This document shows positions 10,095 to 20,599 of a stretch of DNA of 64,000 nt, in pieces. The translations under genes were made by a program, and so were the position numbers. The notes beneath the pieces are model-generated. The model was given only the letters and a program-made list of their open reading frames with translations. It had not been told where the DNA came from and did not search any database. Within the stretch, counting starts at the first letter, position 1. Each line of letters begins with the position of its first letter. The DNA comes from Cymbomonas tetramitiformis (lineage: Eukaryota > Chlorophyta > Pyramimonadophyceae > Pyramimonadales > Pyramimonadaceae). The DNA lies in assembly GCA_001247695.2 (NCBI GenBank), contig LGRX02034701.1, forward strand, positions 1-64,000. Direction: 5' to 3'.

Positions 10095-11690
10095 TCAGTT
10101 TGTCACACCCAGTTTTAGGGATGGTGCCCCTCCAGCTCCAGTGATATGGGGATGGTGCCCCTTCAGTCCCCAGTCTTCAAAGTTGGAGTTCCGCAACTTC
10201 ATGATACCTAGCCTTTCCCTGTGTGTAAGGAATGTTGGTAGAGGAAGAGGTTTGGTGAAGTTGTCAGCTGTGTTGTCTGCTGAGGCGACATACAGGGCTT
10301 CCACCATCTTGGACTTCACCAGTTCTCGGATGTACATGTTCCTCACCTCAATGTGCTTGGATCTGTTGTTGTTGACATAGACTGAGGCCAAATGAATGGC
10401 CCCTTGGTTGTCACGATACATTTGCACCGGGGTGCAGATGTCCACCAGGTCGGTCAGCACGTTGATGATGTACTTGACCTCCCTAGCCCCTTCAGACATG
10501 GCGATGATCTCAGCCTCGGTAGTTGACAGCGACACACATCTCTGCATGATGGAGAAGATCAGTAGGCTGCCACATAGGTAGACCGCAATGCCAGACGTGG
10601 ATCTCCTCGTGGTTTTGCACCCAGCATAATCAGCGTCAGTGTATATGCATAGCGGTAGTGCTCCACTGGCCAGACCCAGCCCCCTTGGCACAGAGGAGGT
10701 TGTCCGCAACACCAGCTCGTGGCCCACAGTGCCCTTAAGGTATCTGACAACCTGCTTCAGAGCCACAAAGTGCTCTGGGCCATAAGATGCACAAAAACGA
10801 GAGAGAGCCGACACAGCAGCCATGATGTTAGGGCGCGTGCACCTTGCAACCCACTGTAGCTGCCCAAGTAGTCCCCTGAATGGAATGGTGGTATCCTTAC
10901 CATCAGATGGGGCAAGAGAGCACCCGGGAGACATACGCAGGCTCGCCGGCTTAGCATCCTGAAGTCCATAGGTCTCAATCATCAGAGAGATATATCCAGA
11001 CTGAGACAGATATGCCACCCCAGGGCCCCAGCGCACACCGATGCCCATCACAAGATCCAGCACACCCAAGTCCTTGCAGGCATACTGGGAGTTGAAGGCC
11101 GCCACAAAGCTATCATACCATGAACGGCTGTTGGTGGCCACAAGGTAGTCATCCACATATGCCAATATGATGACTGTGATGCCAGAGTCTCGGATGTAGT
11201 AGAGGCAAGGCTCAACATCACTGCGCCTCATCCTCTCATCATAGCCCATAATGAAGGCATCACTGGTCTCAAACCACTCCTTGCCCGCTTGCTTCAGGCC
11301 ATACACTGCCTTGAGCAGCTTGGCACATGTCCTGCCCTGATATTCCAGCCCCCTAGGGAGCTTGACATACAGGTCCTCCTCCAGGGTCGAGTTCAGGAAG
11401 GCTGTCTCCACATCCATGTGATACACCTCGAGGGCAAGGTTGAGCGCCAGAATAATAACCAGCCTCACTGAAGATAACTGTGTGCACGGGGCAAAGGTGT
11501 CAAAATAATCGACACCATACTCCTGCTTGTTGCCCTTCACACACACCCTCGCCTTGCGCTTCTGCAACTGCCGGTGCTTGTCCAGCTTGACCTTCAATAC
11601 CAAGGACATGTCCAATAGACGTACACCAGGAGGAACATCCTCCATATCCATCATCAGCAGAGCCTTCTTGACTGCAACCTGCTCGGAGAC
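10095..11690 (-). pseudogene. pol: Copia-1 reverse transcriptase and RNase H
   Basis: The frame opens with EQVAVKKALLMMDMEDVPPG, the usual start of the copia RT domain. It continues with YHMDVETAFLNSTLEEDLYV, KAVYGLKQAGKEWFE and the catalytic LAYVDDYLVAT (about 11143-11163). RNase H follows: CIYTDADYAGCKTTRRSTSG, VSLSTTEAEIIAMSEGAREV, YRDNQGAIHLA and the terminal ADNTADNFTKPLPLPTF. It is in a different frame from the upstream ORF; the shift lies near 11690, so the polyprotein cannot be read through without frameshifting. The domain itself has no internal stop and may have been active until recently. Confidence 0.92.
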
Positions 11691-14600
11691 TCACCCAGCA
11701 TGTCCCATCCGATGCTTGCACCTTTAGTACTGCCAGATTCTCGTCAATGTCGTCAGGTAGATAGACCCCAACATCAAGGACACCGTCCTCCAGTCCACCC
11801 GGGAGAATATCATGATATGTACCATCCAACGCCGTCACCATGAAGTTGGTACTCAGCGGGGCCACTGCAGAGGGATCCCAGGTGGTGACCACCTTGCCCA
11901 GCTTGTCCACAGCCTCATGGAACTTGACCATTCCGGACTTGACTATCTTTCCCGACTCAGGATCATACAACAAGTAGGCTGATGAGACCTCAGAGTGACC
12001 AACATACCTCAGCTGCCGCGCTCGGTCACTGAGCTTGTGCTCCCTTCTGTCCGGGTCCACAAAAGCATACGCCAAACATCCAAACACTCGAAGATGTGAG
12101 AGGTCCCGGTGCCGCCCATACAGCTTGTAATAAGGGGACCTCTTGTGCAAGGACTTCTTGAATGTTCTGTTCAGAATGTACACAGAGTGACGAACAGCAA
12201 GTGGCCACATGTCCACACCAAAGCCAGATGTCAAGAGCAGCGCCCGAGCCATAGCCTGCACTATCCTATGAGACCTCTCCATACAAACCTGGTTCTCATG
12301 AAGGTATGGCGATCCATGGCGTTGCTCAATACCTTGGTCTTTGCAGTACTTTTGCGTCTGCCCAACAATCATCGTAGAATCCCCATCAGTGTGCAGTACC
12401 ATATGATACTTCTCATCAAGTCCCATACGGCTCCTGTGCTGCCTCACCTCCGCTAGGAACTTCTCAAGGGCCGCCAGGTAGTCCGACTTCTTCCTGATGA
12501 AGTACACACATATCCATGTTGTACAGTCATCCACGAAGAGGATAAACCACCGGTAACCACCAGCACTGTGCCTGAATGGGCCACACGTGTCAGACCATAC
12601 CAGCAAGCCAATCTCTGCAAAACTCTCCCTGCCAATAGGCTTCATAGACGGCCTGATCGCCTTGGTGAGCCTGCAGGAAATACATCTCTCAGGGCAGCGC
12701 CCCACCAAACTCTTGGTATACTGCGCCATGGTAATACCCATGGGGATCTCCTCGTCCAGCATCTCCTGCATGGTCACGTCACCAATATGGCCAAGTCGAA
12801 TATGTGCCAGCATCTTGGCATCAAGCTTCACCACTGTATGCCCATCCTTGTAGATCACCACCACAGGCCACTTGGTCTCCCTGACCCATACCCGGCTCTC
12901 CCCACACATCTCCAGGTTCTCCACATTGTAGCATGAGTCCAATGGAGCTGAGAATATCTTCTCCCCAGCAGGGTACTCATGAACAATGGCAAACTGAGAT
13001 ACAAACTGCCACCAACTGGCAGTCTCCCATCTGGGTAGCACCAAAAAGAACTTGGTGGACTGAGGCACCCGAGCAAAGTCACTCAGAGCCTTCTGCAGAC
13101 ACCTCAGGATGATGTCATGCTCATAAGGTGGGTTGCCATAGCATGCTTTACCCGCCCAGTCCCTGCCGAAGCAAGGGTTCTCAGTCGTGCAATAATCGTC
13201 CAAGACGTGGTTGTCAACGGAGGCAAACAACTCCAGAGTAAAGGGCCCATGCTCCTCAATGTGCTTCCCGGCTTCCTCAAACTTCCAGTCTGTCTTGTCC
13301 CGATCGAAGTCATCGTGGTATGCTGCACAGGCCATGTAGGTATCCAAAGCGCCAGTCTGATCTTCATATATGATATACTGGTTGCCAACTCTAGAAAATG
13401 AGAAGGTCATCCCCACACTGGATATCTGCCTTGCCCCAAAATCAACACTGAACCCAGCATCCTCAAGCGCCACCACAGACACCAGGTTGAACGGCTGTCC
13501 AAGAATGCAGTGAGCACCAGTGAACTGCAGCCCAATAGCGCGCCCAGTGGACACATCCAGCTTGGCAAAGGTGACCGTCACACTGCCATCCGAGGACACA
13601 GTACCGGCCTGCACCACACTGAAAGTGGAACTAGAAGCAGGATCAAAGTCACCGCCAAAGTCACTCACCAGATTGAATATGTGCTTGGTGGCCCCACTGT
13701 CTATCACTGCCACCTTCCCACTGAATGCAGTCAATGGCAGGGCCCTGGTGAAGATGTCAGCCGTGTTGTCTGTCGATGCAACATACAAGGCGAGAGAGCT
13801 GCCAACAGGGTGGCCCCCATGTAGCCCACACGCATCCTCATCACCGGAGTCACTCCCATCTTCAAGATCAGGTACATCACAATACCAATCAGAAGAGCAG
13901 CAATCTCCCATCCCAGAATGCACCCCCAAAGCCACAGAACAGAGGCGGTTCTTGTGAGGCGGGCAGAATAGTCCAGATGCCCAATCATCGGAGGGGATGC
14001 CACCCACTCCTTCAAAGGGCTGCCCAAAGTACACATCCTCTTCCTCGTCCGAGTCAGAGGCATCTTCCAGATCCGGCAGAGTATCTGAATCATAATCACC
14101 ATCATCTGAGTCAGAGTCCGAAGCCGAATCCAGGTCGGGGATGGAGCAATCAGAGTCGTCACAAACATGGCCACCACCATCATCTGATCCACAGAGATAG
14201 ATAAGATCAGGCATATAGCTGTGTCTAGGCGTGTGATAAGACCAGGCATCCCGGTCTGCAACAACCTGATCATCACCAGGGGAACCCAGTGCAGCCATAA
14301 ATCCAGAACCACCTCGGTCTGAAGAGACATCACCATGATCAGAAGAATCTCCAGAGTTATAGCCACTCTGGTCTGAATGATCACCACCATCAGAGGAGTA
14401 GCCAGAGCCCCACTCATCCTCAAAATCATATCCCAGCAGTGCCCAGAAGCTCTCGACCACCTGCACAGTGGCTCGAGTAACCATACTGAGTAAAGTCACC
14501 CATGACTGCAGCCTCTCAAAGGATCCTCGCACCATACTCGGTTCCTTCTCGAGCAGGCGCTGCAGCAGACCATATTGCTCGGCCACCATATGCTTGGCAC

Positions 14601-15606
14601 ACAACATCTTCTTGTGGCTCACCACTCTGCCGTCAACAGGAAAGTGAGGCTGCTCCAGCACAACCAATGCCCTGTCCAACACTTCCACAGATCCACCCAT
14701 GAACATACTATGCACATATTGGACATCCGATGTGTACCATGGCTGCCTGGGGGATATCTGATATCCAGGCCCAAGATGCTGCTCCCTTCCCGCTTCCCAC
14801 AGGGCTTGGGTAGGCTCAAGCTTCCTCCCAGGGAGGGCCGTGCATAGAGTATCAATGTAGACAAACGAGTCGTACACTGGAGCCACGGGAAAATACTTGT
14901 GCCTGTTCAATAAGAACCGATGCTTGCCGGGCTGATAGGGGTGTGACTTCTTACCAGGTCTCCTCTCTGCAGAGCGCCGGCCTATAGAAGCATCAGACCT
15001 CCACCGATAGACCCCACTCATAAGCTGGTTCCCACACCCCACAGGGGTAGGACCCTCAGAAGACGAAAGTCCGTCAAGAACTGCATAGTAATTGCTCAGG
15101 GAGATACCAGACTGAGATTCAGTACAGCCAGAAATAAATTGAGGTAGGTCGTCAGAGAAGCTGGTAACCATGCTGTCCTCTACCAGCTCACAGATTGCAA
15201 ACAGAGCCTCGCCAGTATCGTCCACACCAGGGTGCTGCTCAGCTTCAGCAACAGCAGCCGCACGATTGGGTAACTTCCCATGCTTCTGGTAGTCTTGGAC
15301 CCTCTTCATTATCGCTGCCCTCCTCTTGGGATTCTTCTTGAGGTAAGCCTCCCTCTTATCCTCGTGAGTAACATAGCAGTCACTGGACGAGTGTCCAGGC
15401 ATATGACATACCGGACATGGAACTCGCTTGAGTAACGCAGCACGCTTCTGCTCTTCCTGCTTACGACGGTCCTCCACGATTCCAGCACCCGTCTCCATCG
15501 CTGCTGCAGAAGTCGCGATGATGTTGTCGTAGTGGCCACATACCGCGTCGTTCAGCGTCTTGAACGACGGCAGCTCGTCCCCAGAGAACATAGTGCGAAT
15601 ATACAC
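11500..15606 (-). pseudogene. pol: Copia-1 gag C-terminus, protease, MTase-like, integrase
   Basis: A 1368-codon open frame. Residues about 62-75 form a zinc knuckle, CPVCHMPGHSSSDC (CX2CX4HX4C). A long Asp/Ser-rich acidic stretch follows (about 400-600). Protease motif VIDSGATKHIF lies near residue 634, directly preceded by a segment resembling the end of copia RNase H (LYVASTDNTADIF). Residues about 770-922 form the methyltransferase-like domain: GPFTLELFAS and CYGNPPYEHD (NPPY near 825). Then comes the integrase zinc site (HIRLGHIGDV ... CPERCISC) and a core with WSDTCGPF, LHTDGDST and the Glu of CMERSHRIVQ. The true coding region ends near 11690; the last residues are out of frame with RT. 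The first codons belong to gag, split from its N-terminus by the R1 insertion. Confidence 0.9.
12840..13297 (-). other. Methyltransferase-like domain inside Copia-1 pol
   Basis: Starting at DWKFEEAGKHIEEHGPFTLE, the segment aligns by eye with the domain after RNase H in the YR elements: GPFTLELFAS against GPYTVDRFAS, YGNPPYEHD against WVNPPWALLD, and FFLVLPRWETASWWQ against TVVAPYWPGQSWF. NPP[YWF] is the catalytic motif IV of N6-adenine/N4-cytosine methyltransferases, and DIRS-type elements are known to carry such a domain. A motif-I glycine loop is not evident, so enzyme activity is uncertain. Copia-2 has the equivalent segment at 43537-43960. Confidence 0.75.
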
Positions 15607-16107
15607 TGAACGGCATGAGATCGGCCAACAAAAGCCAGCCCATCATCATCCCAGTGGATGTGAAAAGCAAATCAAGAGCAGGGCGGGGCCGTGACAAGAT
15701 ACCACAAACGCATACATATTCCCAACCCAAATGCAAAGCAGCATGGAAAGATGATACGATGTGACCGATCGTCACCAAACAACTGTTGGTCTCTGGGTTA
15801 CGGAGTAAGCGGACCCTGCTGGCATGCCCCCCAGTGGCTCCCGGTCGATGGATGGGACCTGTTGGTCCATGGTTATGTCATGAATGCAGTCACACCACAC
15901 AGCATGGACACCCCATGTCAAAAAAAGGAAACATGCGGGCACCTAAGTGCTCCCCACAAAATTCAAGGGAAAACACGGAAGGTGTACTTCACCACCTTCT
16001 GCCTCTCCTCGCAGCACGACAGACGAATCTGCCGAGCTCTCCAAGAGGCAGTGCCCGCCAGAATGGCACCACAGGGATAACCGCCTCCCAAAACCCACTT
16101 CCACCCG
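15607..16107. mobile_element. Short interspersed repeat R1, copy b (501 bp) inside Copia-1 gag
   Basis: Inserted between codons for VYIR of gag. The 12-bp sequence GCGAATATACAC is present on both sides (15595-15606 and 16108-16119) but was single in the reconstructed gag reading, so it is a target-site duplication. The ends are TGAACGGCATGAG and CCACTTCCACCCG, which defines the element exactly. Confidence 0.88.
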
Positions 16108-17007
16108 GCGAATATACACATACGCCGGGTTCAAGGAGTTCAGCACCATGGCCACAAATACGGCCTCCAGGCTGGCGACATGAAACATTTCACCATCCGG
16201 CAGGAATTTGCTCGTGCATGCATACTCCTCCACCCTGTCAAGAACCTCCCTCGCATTTAGAAAGCCTTGTAGCGGGGGCGCGAGCGTCATGAACCTCTTC
16301 GTGTCGTCAAGCAAAGCCTTGACCTGCCGCACAAAGTACGCGGAGCCCGTGCTCCGACGCATTTTAATTAGCTGTCGCCAGGCCGAGACACCGTCTGCTT
16401 CAGTACTGTACGATCGAACAACTGCGTTCGCTGTCCTGGTGGTAACACGCGACAGAAAGTCATGAAATAACTGGTTGGCTGCCACCGAGAACTTCTCGTC
16501 CTTCTTGATGTCCTCTAACTCGCGCGTGTCCGTCAATAACAGCGACAACGCCGGGTGACGCAGAGACGGTACAATTTTACCTCGGAATTCCATCCACTTG
16601 CTGTCATTTTCAGCCTCCTGACCAGAATAGAGCTGGTCAGTCGGGAACCCCTTCAACATATCCGTTAGAAAAGGTAAAGGTACGTCCACAGTACCACTCG
16701 CAACTCGAGATTTACCACTGGAACCAGACATGCTGGATTCCGCGGCCTCAGGACACGCAATAGCATTTCCCGTCCCCGCATTTTGATTCGCAACAGCCAA
16801 CGGCGGCACTGCGTGTGCCAGGGCTTGAACCATTTTAAAAAGCTCATTCATACGCGCGTCTTGCTGCGTAAATAGCTGTTGCTGCCTCTCATCAATACGC
16901 GCCTCTTGCTGCGCGAAAAGATTAGCCAGCGCTGCAGAGTCCCCCCCTGCTGAGATTCCATCAGGCTTCTGCCTCCTCCGAAGGTTCGCCAAAAGCAGAT
17001 TCCTCAC
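16108..17007 (-). pseudogene. gag: Copia-1 gag, N-terminal part
   Basis: The frame starts MRNLLLANLRRRQKPDGIS and runs through a Gln/Glu-rich, probably coiled segment (EARIDERQQQLFTQQDARMN). A capsid-like region includes FPTDQLYSGQEAENDSKWME, VRSYSTEADGVSAWRQL and LNSLNPAYVYIR. After VYIR the reading enters R1. The rest of gag resumes at 15594 with TMFSGDELPSFKTLND and the zinc knuckle. The structural protein is therefore split by the insertion and not functional here. Confidence 0.85.
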
Positions 17008-17123
17008 TCAGACCTGGGGGCCTCTCTGGAGCTTTGGCCTTGTCTTGTCTCCTACTCATTTCGAATATTACGCGCAGTGAAATTTTGCGTGATACAAACG
17101 TCGGTTAACACTTACAATGTAAG

Positions 17124-17136
17124 TGGGCCCATAACC
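17124..17136 (-). other. Copia-1 primer-binding site, half-tRNA type
   Basis: Directly inside the 5' LTR the minus strand reads GGTTATGGGCCCA. Its complement, TGGGCCCATAACC, equals the conserved anticodon stem-loop of eukaryotic initiator tRNA-Met. Drosophila copia is known to be primed by a fragment of this tRNA rather than by its 3' end, so the same mode is likely here. Confidence 0.8.
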
Positions 17137-17560
17137 TGTTAGAATTCGAGAGTCTGTTTTCACAAAAGCGAGCGTAAACTTTCATTCTCAAAAGATATAC
17201 CAGTTCGCAGCTTGAAACGCCGCGAACTTCAGCGCCCAGTCATTATTGATTGGGCAGTCTAAGTGAAAGTTCACTAAACAGATTCCTACGTGTCACTGTC
17301 GTGTTCATACCGACCGCAGTGACACGCCTGAGTACCGGCCCACGATCAGAATGTGGGCCGATGAACTTATTACGCACTTGCCGATGGTTTTCAATGATCT
17401 AACGGCCACGATTAGTTCAGCAGATCTGCAGATCTAGATCTAAGGGTTTCTTAGGGTTCCTTCAGGGTTTCTTTAGGGTTTGAGCATCCTGACTGCCACA
17501 CAAGGCCTAGACAGTCATACTTTACACCAAACTAATCAGCAGGCACTGCAGATTCCAATA
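17137..17560 (-). repeat. 5' LTR of Copia-1
   Basis: The same 424 bp as 9616-10039. Telo-box-like repeats lie at 17441-17481. The outer end is ATTCCAATA, followed by flank CAAAG. This LTR should contain the promoter; no clear TATA box was assigned. Confidence 0.95.
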
Positions 17561-18861
17561 CAAAGAACACGAGTCCCCCGGCACGTGTAATAACCATGAA
17601 GCACTGGACACGGAGAGGGAGCAAGCGTCAGATGAATGGACAGGGCATGGGAGGACGCGTTCGAGGAGACAGACTATGCCACGCAGGATGGACTTGGTGG
17701 TGGGACGCAGGAATCTGGGGGAACGCAGCATGAGCAGTCTGGGCAGGCTTCCGGTGGGGCAGGCGAGGTGGGGCAATCAAGTGTCGAGGATATCTTGGCG
17801 GAGTGGGAGGACCTTTCGTCGCCGGGCCTGGAGGGTGGGGTCTGGACTCGGGAGCATAGTGGGGCCTCACCGGAGCAAGCAATGGCCTTGGCTGAGGGAG
17901 GGGTGGCCACCTTGATGAGAGCGAGCAGGCGGGTGGCCGGCCTTCTTGGGGGTGTTGTTGGCATGGGGGGAGCTGTTGAGGGTGACGGGGGAGATGTGGG
18001 GAGGCTCGCGGGTAGAGTTGAGACATGCCGGGCCCCTCAGAGCCCGGGGGCCCATCCCGGCAGCGATGACCACTTACAACAGGTTGCACGGCAGCATACG
18101 GCATCTCATCAGCTTCTGTGCCCATGGGGCGAGGTTGCTGGCCGTGCCGGAACTAACAGTGAGCAGCTGTCAGGAAAAGGCGACAACCGGATGGTGAACT
18201 ATCGGCCACTGGGAGGGCTTGGGACGCATGGGCAACTGTGGGGATGGGACCCCAAGTAGGAACAGTGCGGCACGACAGTTGTAGGGCAAGTATGGAGCGC
18301 ATTGCTCAAGTTCGCGCCAACCTCACAAGGCATTCAGTGCAAGGGCTTCAGTCACGTGGAGTTGGTGCTGGGGGTAGAGGGCTACAGGCGCAAGTCGGTG
18401 GCGGGGGCGCAGGTTTGGATGAGGGCGGCCCTGTTTATCATTCTCAGCCCCTTGGGACCAGCCCTTGGGGATTCTGGCCGTGGCGTGGGTGGGCAAGTTC
18501 TCTTGAGACCAGGCTCTAGGGCGTGTAGGGGGCAGAGGGGTGGTCTCGAGTGTGGGCTTGGTGGTGAAGGGGTGGCTCGATTGGCGGAGGTGAGCCGGCA
18601 GAGCAGGCGCAGAGGGGCTCAGGTGGCCCAGTGAGGCTCAGGGAGCAGAGGGGCGGTCCTGCGCCAGCAGTGCGCTGGCGTTGCGGATGCAGATGGGCTC
18701 GGGTGGCTCAGGGAGGCTTAGGGGGTCCCATTCTTCACGAGGGAGCTCCGGAGAATCCGGATGAGTGTCCCGGACATCTCATGCGTGCTGAATCCTTTGA
18801 TCCCCGGCGTGGGTACATAGTGCAGCCGGTCTTCTGCGGCTACGGGGTGCCAAAGGAGTCG
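17561..18861 (+). other. G-rich spacer with an uncertain 207-codon ORF
   Basis: An open frame at 17636-18259 is rich in Gly, Glu and Ser. It begins MDRAWEDAFEETDYATQD and has a possible linker-like composition but no recognised domain. Further overlapping G-rich frames follow up to 18873. The high G content makes long frames likely by chance. I cannot tell whether this is part of a host gene or of another degraded element. Confidence 0.2.
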
Positions 18862-19764
18862 GTACAAGGATAAGCACACTGAACGGCATGAGATCGGCCA
18901 GCAAAAGCCAGCCCACCATCATCCCAGTGGATGTGAGAAGCAAATCAGGAGCTTCTCAGCAAGTCATCATACTTATGGAATCTACCCGATCCGGGTGGGC
19001 GTTTTGTGCCTCGTTCGCACGGGCCGCACAGGGAATGTAATCGGAAGCATCATTCAAGAAGGGGGAGAGAGCCATGGGAGAGACTGGTGGGATAGGAGGG
19101 GGTGAATGCGAAGAGAACGGGAGAGAGCAAAAGAGAGTTACCGAACCGCAAGATACCTAGACACAGACCCATGCCACAGCTTGAGTGCCAACGGGACCTT
19201 CCTGCGGCCCTTCCTTGTTTAATAAACCGTTAGCCAAGGAGAGCTTAGCAGGATTCGAGAACTCTAGGCCAATAAGCCAGAACTGCGCACCTGCACCTGA
19301 TACCTTGGGCGCGGACTCGACCTTGCTCTTGTGGGAGGGGCATATGGATGGTGGTTGCTTGGGTTGCGGGTGTGAAGAGGGGTATGCTCCTGTCTTTACT
19401 CCGGGTGTCTGTCATTTGACAGTTCACTCAGCTTTCAGACTAGTGCATAGGGGTGAGAATGAGAGAGAATAGTCGGAGCACACAAGGCCGGCCGTGAGTC
19501 ATCTCGCATACACTGGATGGCATGAGATCGGCCAACAAAAGCCAGCCCACCATCATCCCAGTGGATTTGAGAAGCAGATCAAGAGCAGGGCGGGGCCGTG
19601 ACAAGATACCACAAACTCATACATATTCCCAACCCACATGCAAAGCAGCATGGAAAGATGATACAATGTGACCGATCATCGCCCAACAATAGTTGGTCCC
19701 AGGGTTACGGAGTAAGCGGACCCTGCTGGCATGCTTGTGGCTCACAGTACAAGGATAAGCACAC
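18862..19764. mobile_element. 867-bp composite insertion with 18-bp target duplication
   Basis: The 18-bp sequence GTACAAGGATAAGCACAC occurs at 18862-18879 and again at 19747-19764. Between them lie a 74-bp start of R1 (18880-18953), about 240 bp of unrelated sequence, the R1-associated flank (about 19250-19509) and a truncated R1 (19510-19739). The exact, long duplication points to target-primed reverse transcription of a composite RNA. No ORF is recognised. Confidence 0.75.
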
Positions 19765-19769
19765 ACACA

Positions 19770-20560
19770 TTACAAAATAAAATAGAAAAACAGCATAAGA
19801 CATAATGACAGAATGGGAACAAATAACCAACATGACGACAGCCACGGAAACATAACAAGGGGGGACAAAGGAAACCCCAAGGGAAGCATAGGAACCAAAG
19901 GAAAATGATACAACTCAAAGAGAAGAGATGCAAACGCAACGACAAAACCAAAATATAGACAAACACAACGAAACAAAGAATGAGACACCAACGGAAACAA
20001 GGCAAACCAGCAAGAAATGGAAGGAAATGAGGATGCCAAATATGAGCGCAGGAGGGGGGGAAATAATAAGAGCACTACCGGACAACATAGTAGAGTAGAA
20101 GAGACACCAAAAACAGTAAAGACACCATACCACACCAAGTGGGCATAACACTAATAGAAGAAACGGAACATACAGCAAAGGCTTACACCAAAGAGAAAGC
20201 CCTCAAAAAAATGACGAAACTACCCCTCATAGAAGTGACACACTCAGCCGATGAGGAATGGGAAAGAGTAATGTTGAAGAAATGGAAAAAAACATGGAGC
20301 ACTAACAAAATTACTGAGAAGAAAGGGAATAAACACAAAACTACATGTAATGGTGATAGGCAGAACAGGAACGATATATGAGCACAACAGGAAAATGCTC
20401 ATGCCACTGGGACTAAACATACAGGAAACAAACACATTACTAGAAAAGATACATGACACCACAGTAATCTTCACACATGCAATATATATATATATATATA
20501 TGACATACAGAAGAGCAGCAAACCCCCACCAAGACACAAGAAAAAGAGGGAAGACATAGC
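19770..20560 (+). other. A-rich region with uncertain coding traces
   Basis: The plus strand is very A-rich. A frame at 20139-20381 is Lys/Glu/Trp-containing (LIEETEHTAKAYTKEKALKK, then EEWERVMLKKWKKTW) without a recognised family. An (AT)n microsatellite lies at about 20480-20500. The long minus-strand frames here are Leu/Phe/Cys-rich mirror images of the A-rich strand and are not believable. Confidence 0.2.
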
Positions 20561-20599
20561 AAATGGAAAAAGGGAAGCCGAGGGGAGGCTCAAACTCTC

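Larger units (their letters stand above)
9616..17560 (-). mobile_element. Copia-1: Ty1/copia LTR retrotransposon
   Basis: Two 424-bp LTRs flank a minus-strand internal region in Ty1/copia order: gag, protease, integrase, RT, RNase H. The LTRs differ at about 13 positions (roughly 3 percent), mostly transitions, so the insertion is moderately old. A 501-bp R1 copy interrupts gag and a frameshift separates integrase from RT. The outer flanks CAAAT (9611-9615) and CAAAG (17561-17565) may be a target duplication with one change. A methyltransferase-like domain sits between protease and integrase, which is not part of a usual copia polyprotein. Confidence 0.95.

Noticed and set aside
11500..11690. 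Programmed frameshift between integrase and RT in Copia-1
   Set aside because: Most copia elements encode one continuous polyprotein here, no slippery site is evident, and the rest of the copy is damaged. A simple indel is more likely.
19742..20178. Leu/Phe/Cys-rich minus-strand ORFs that look like membrane proteins
   Set aside because: They are the complement of an A-rich low-complexity strand; hydrophobicity follows from base composition.
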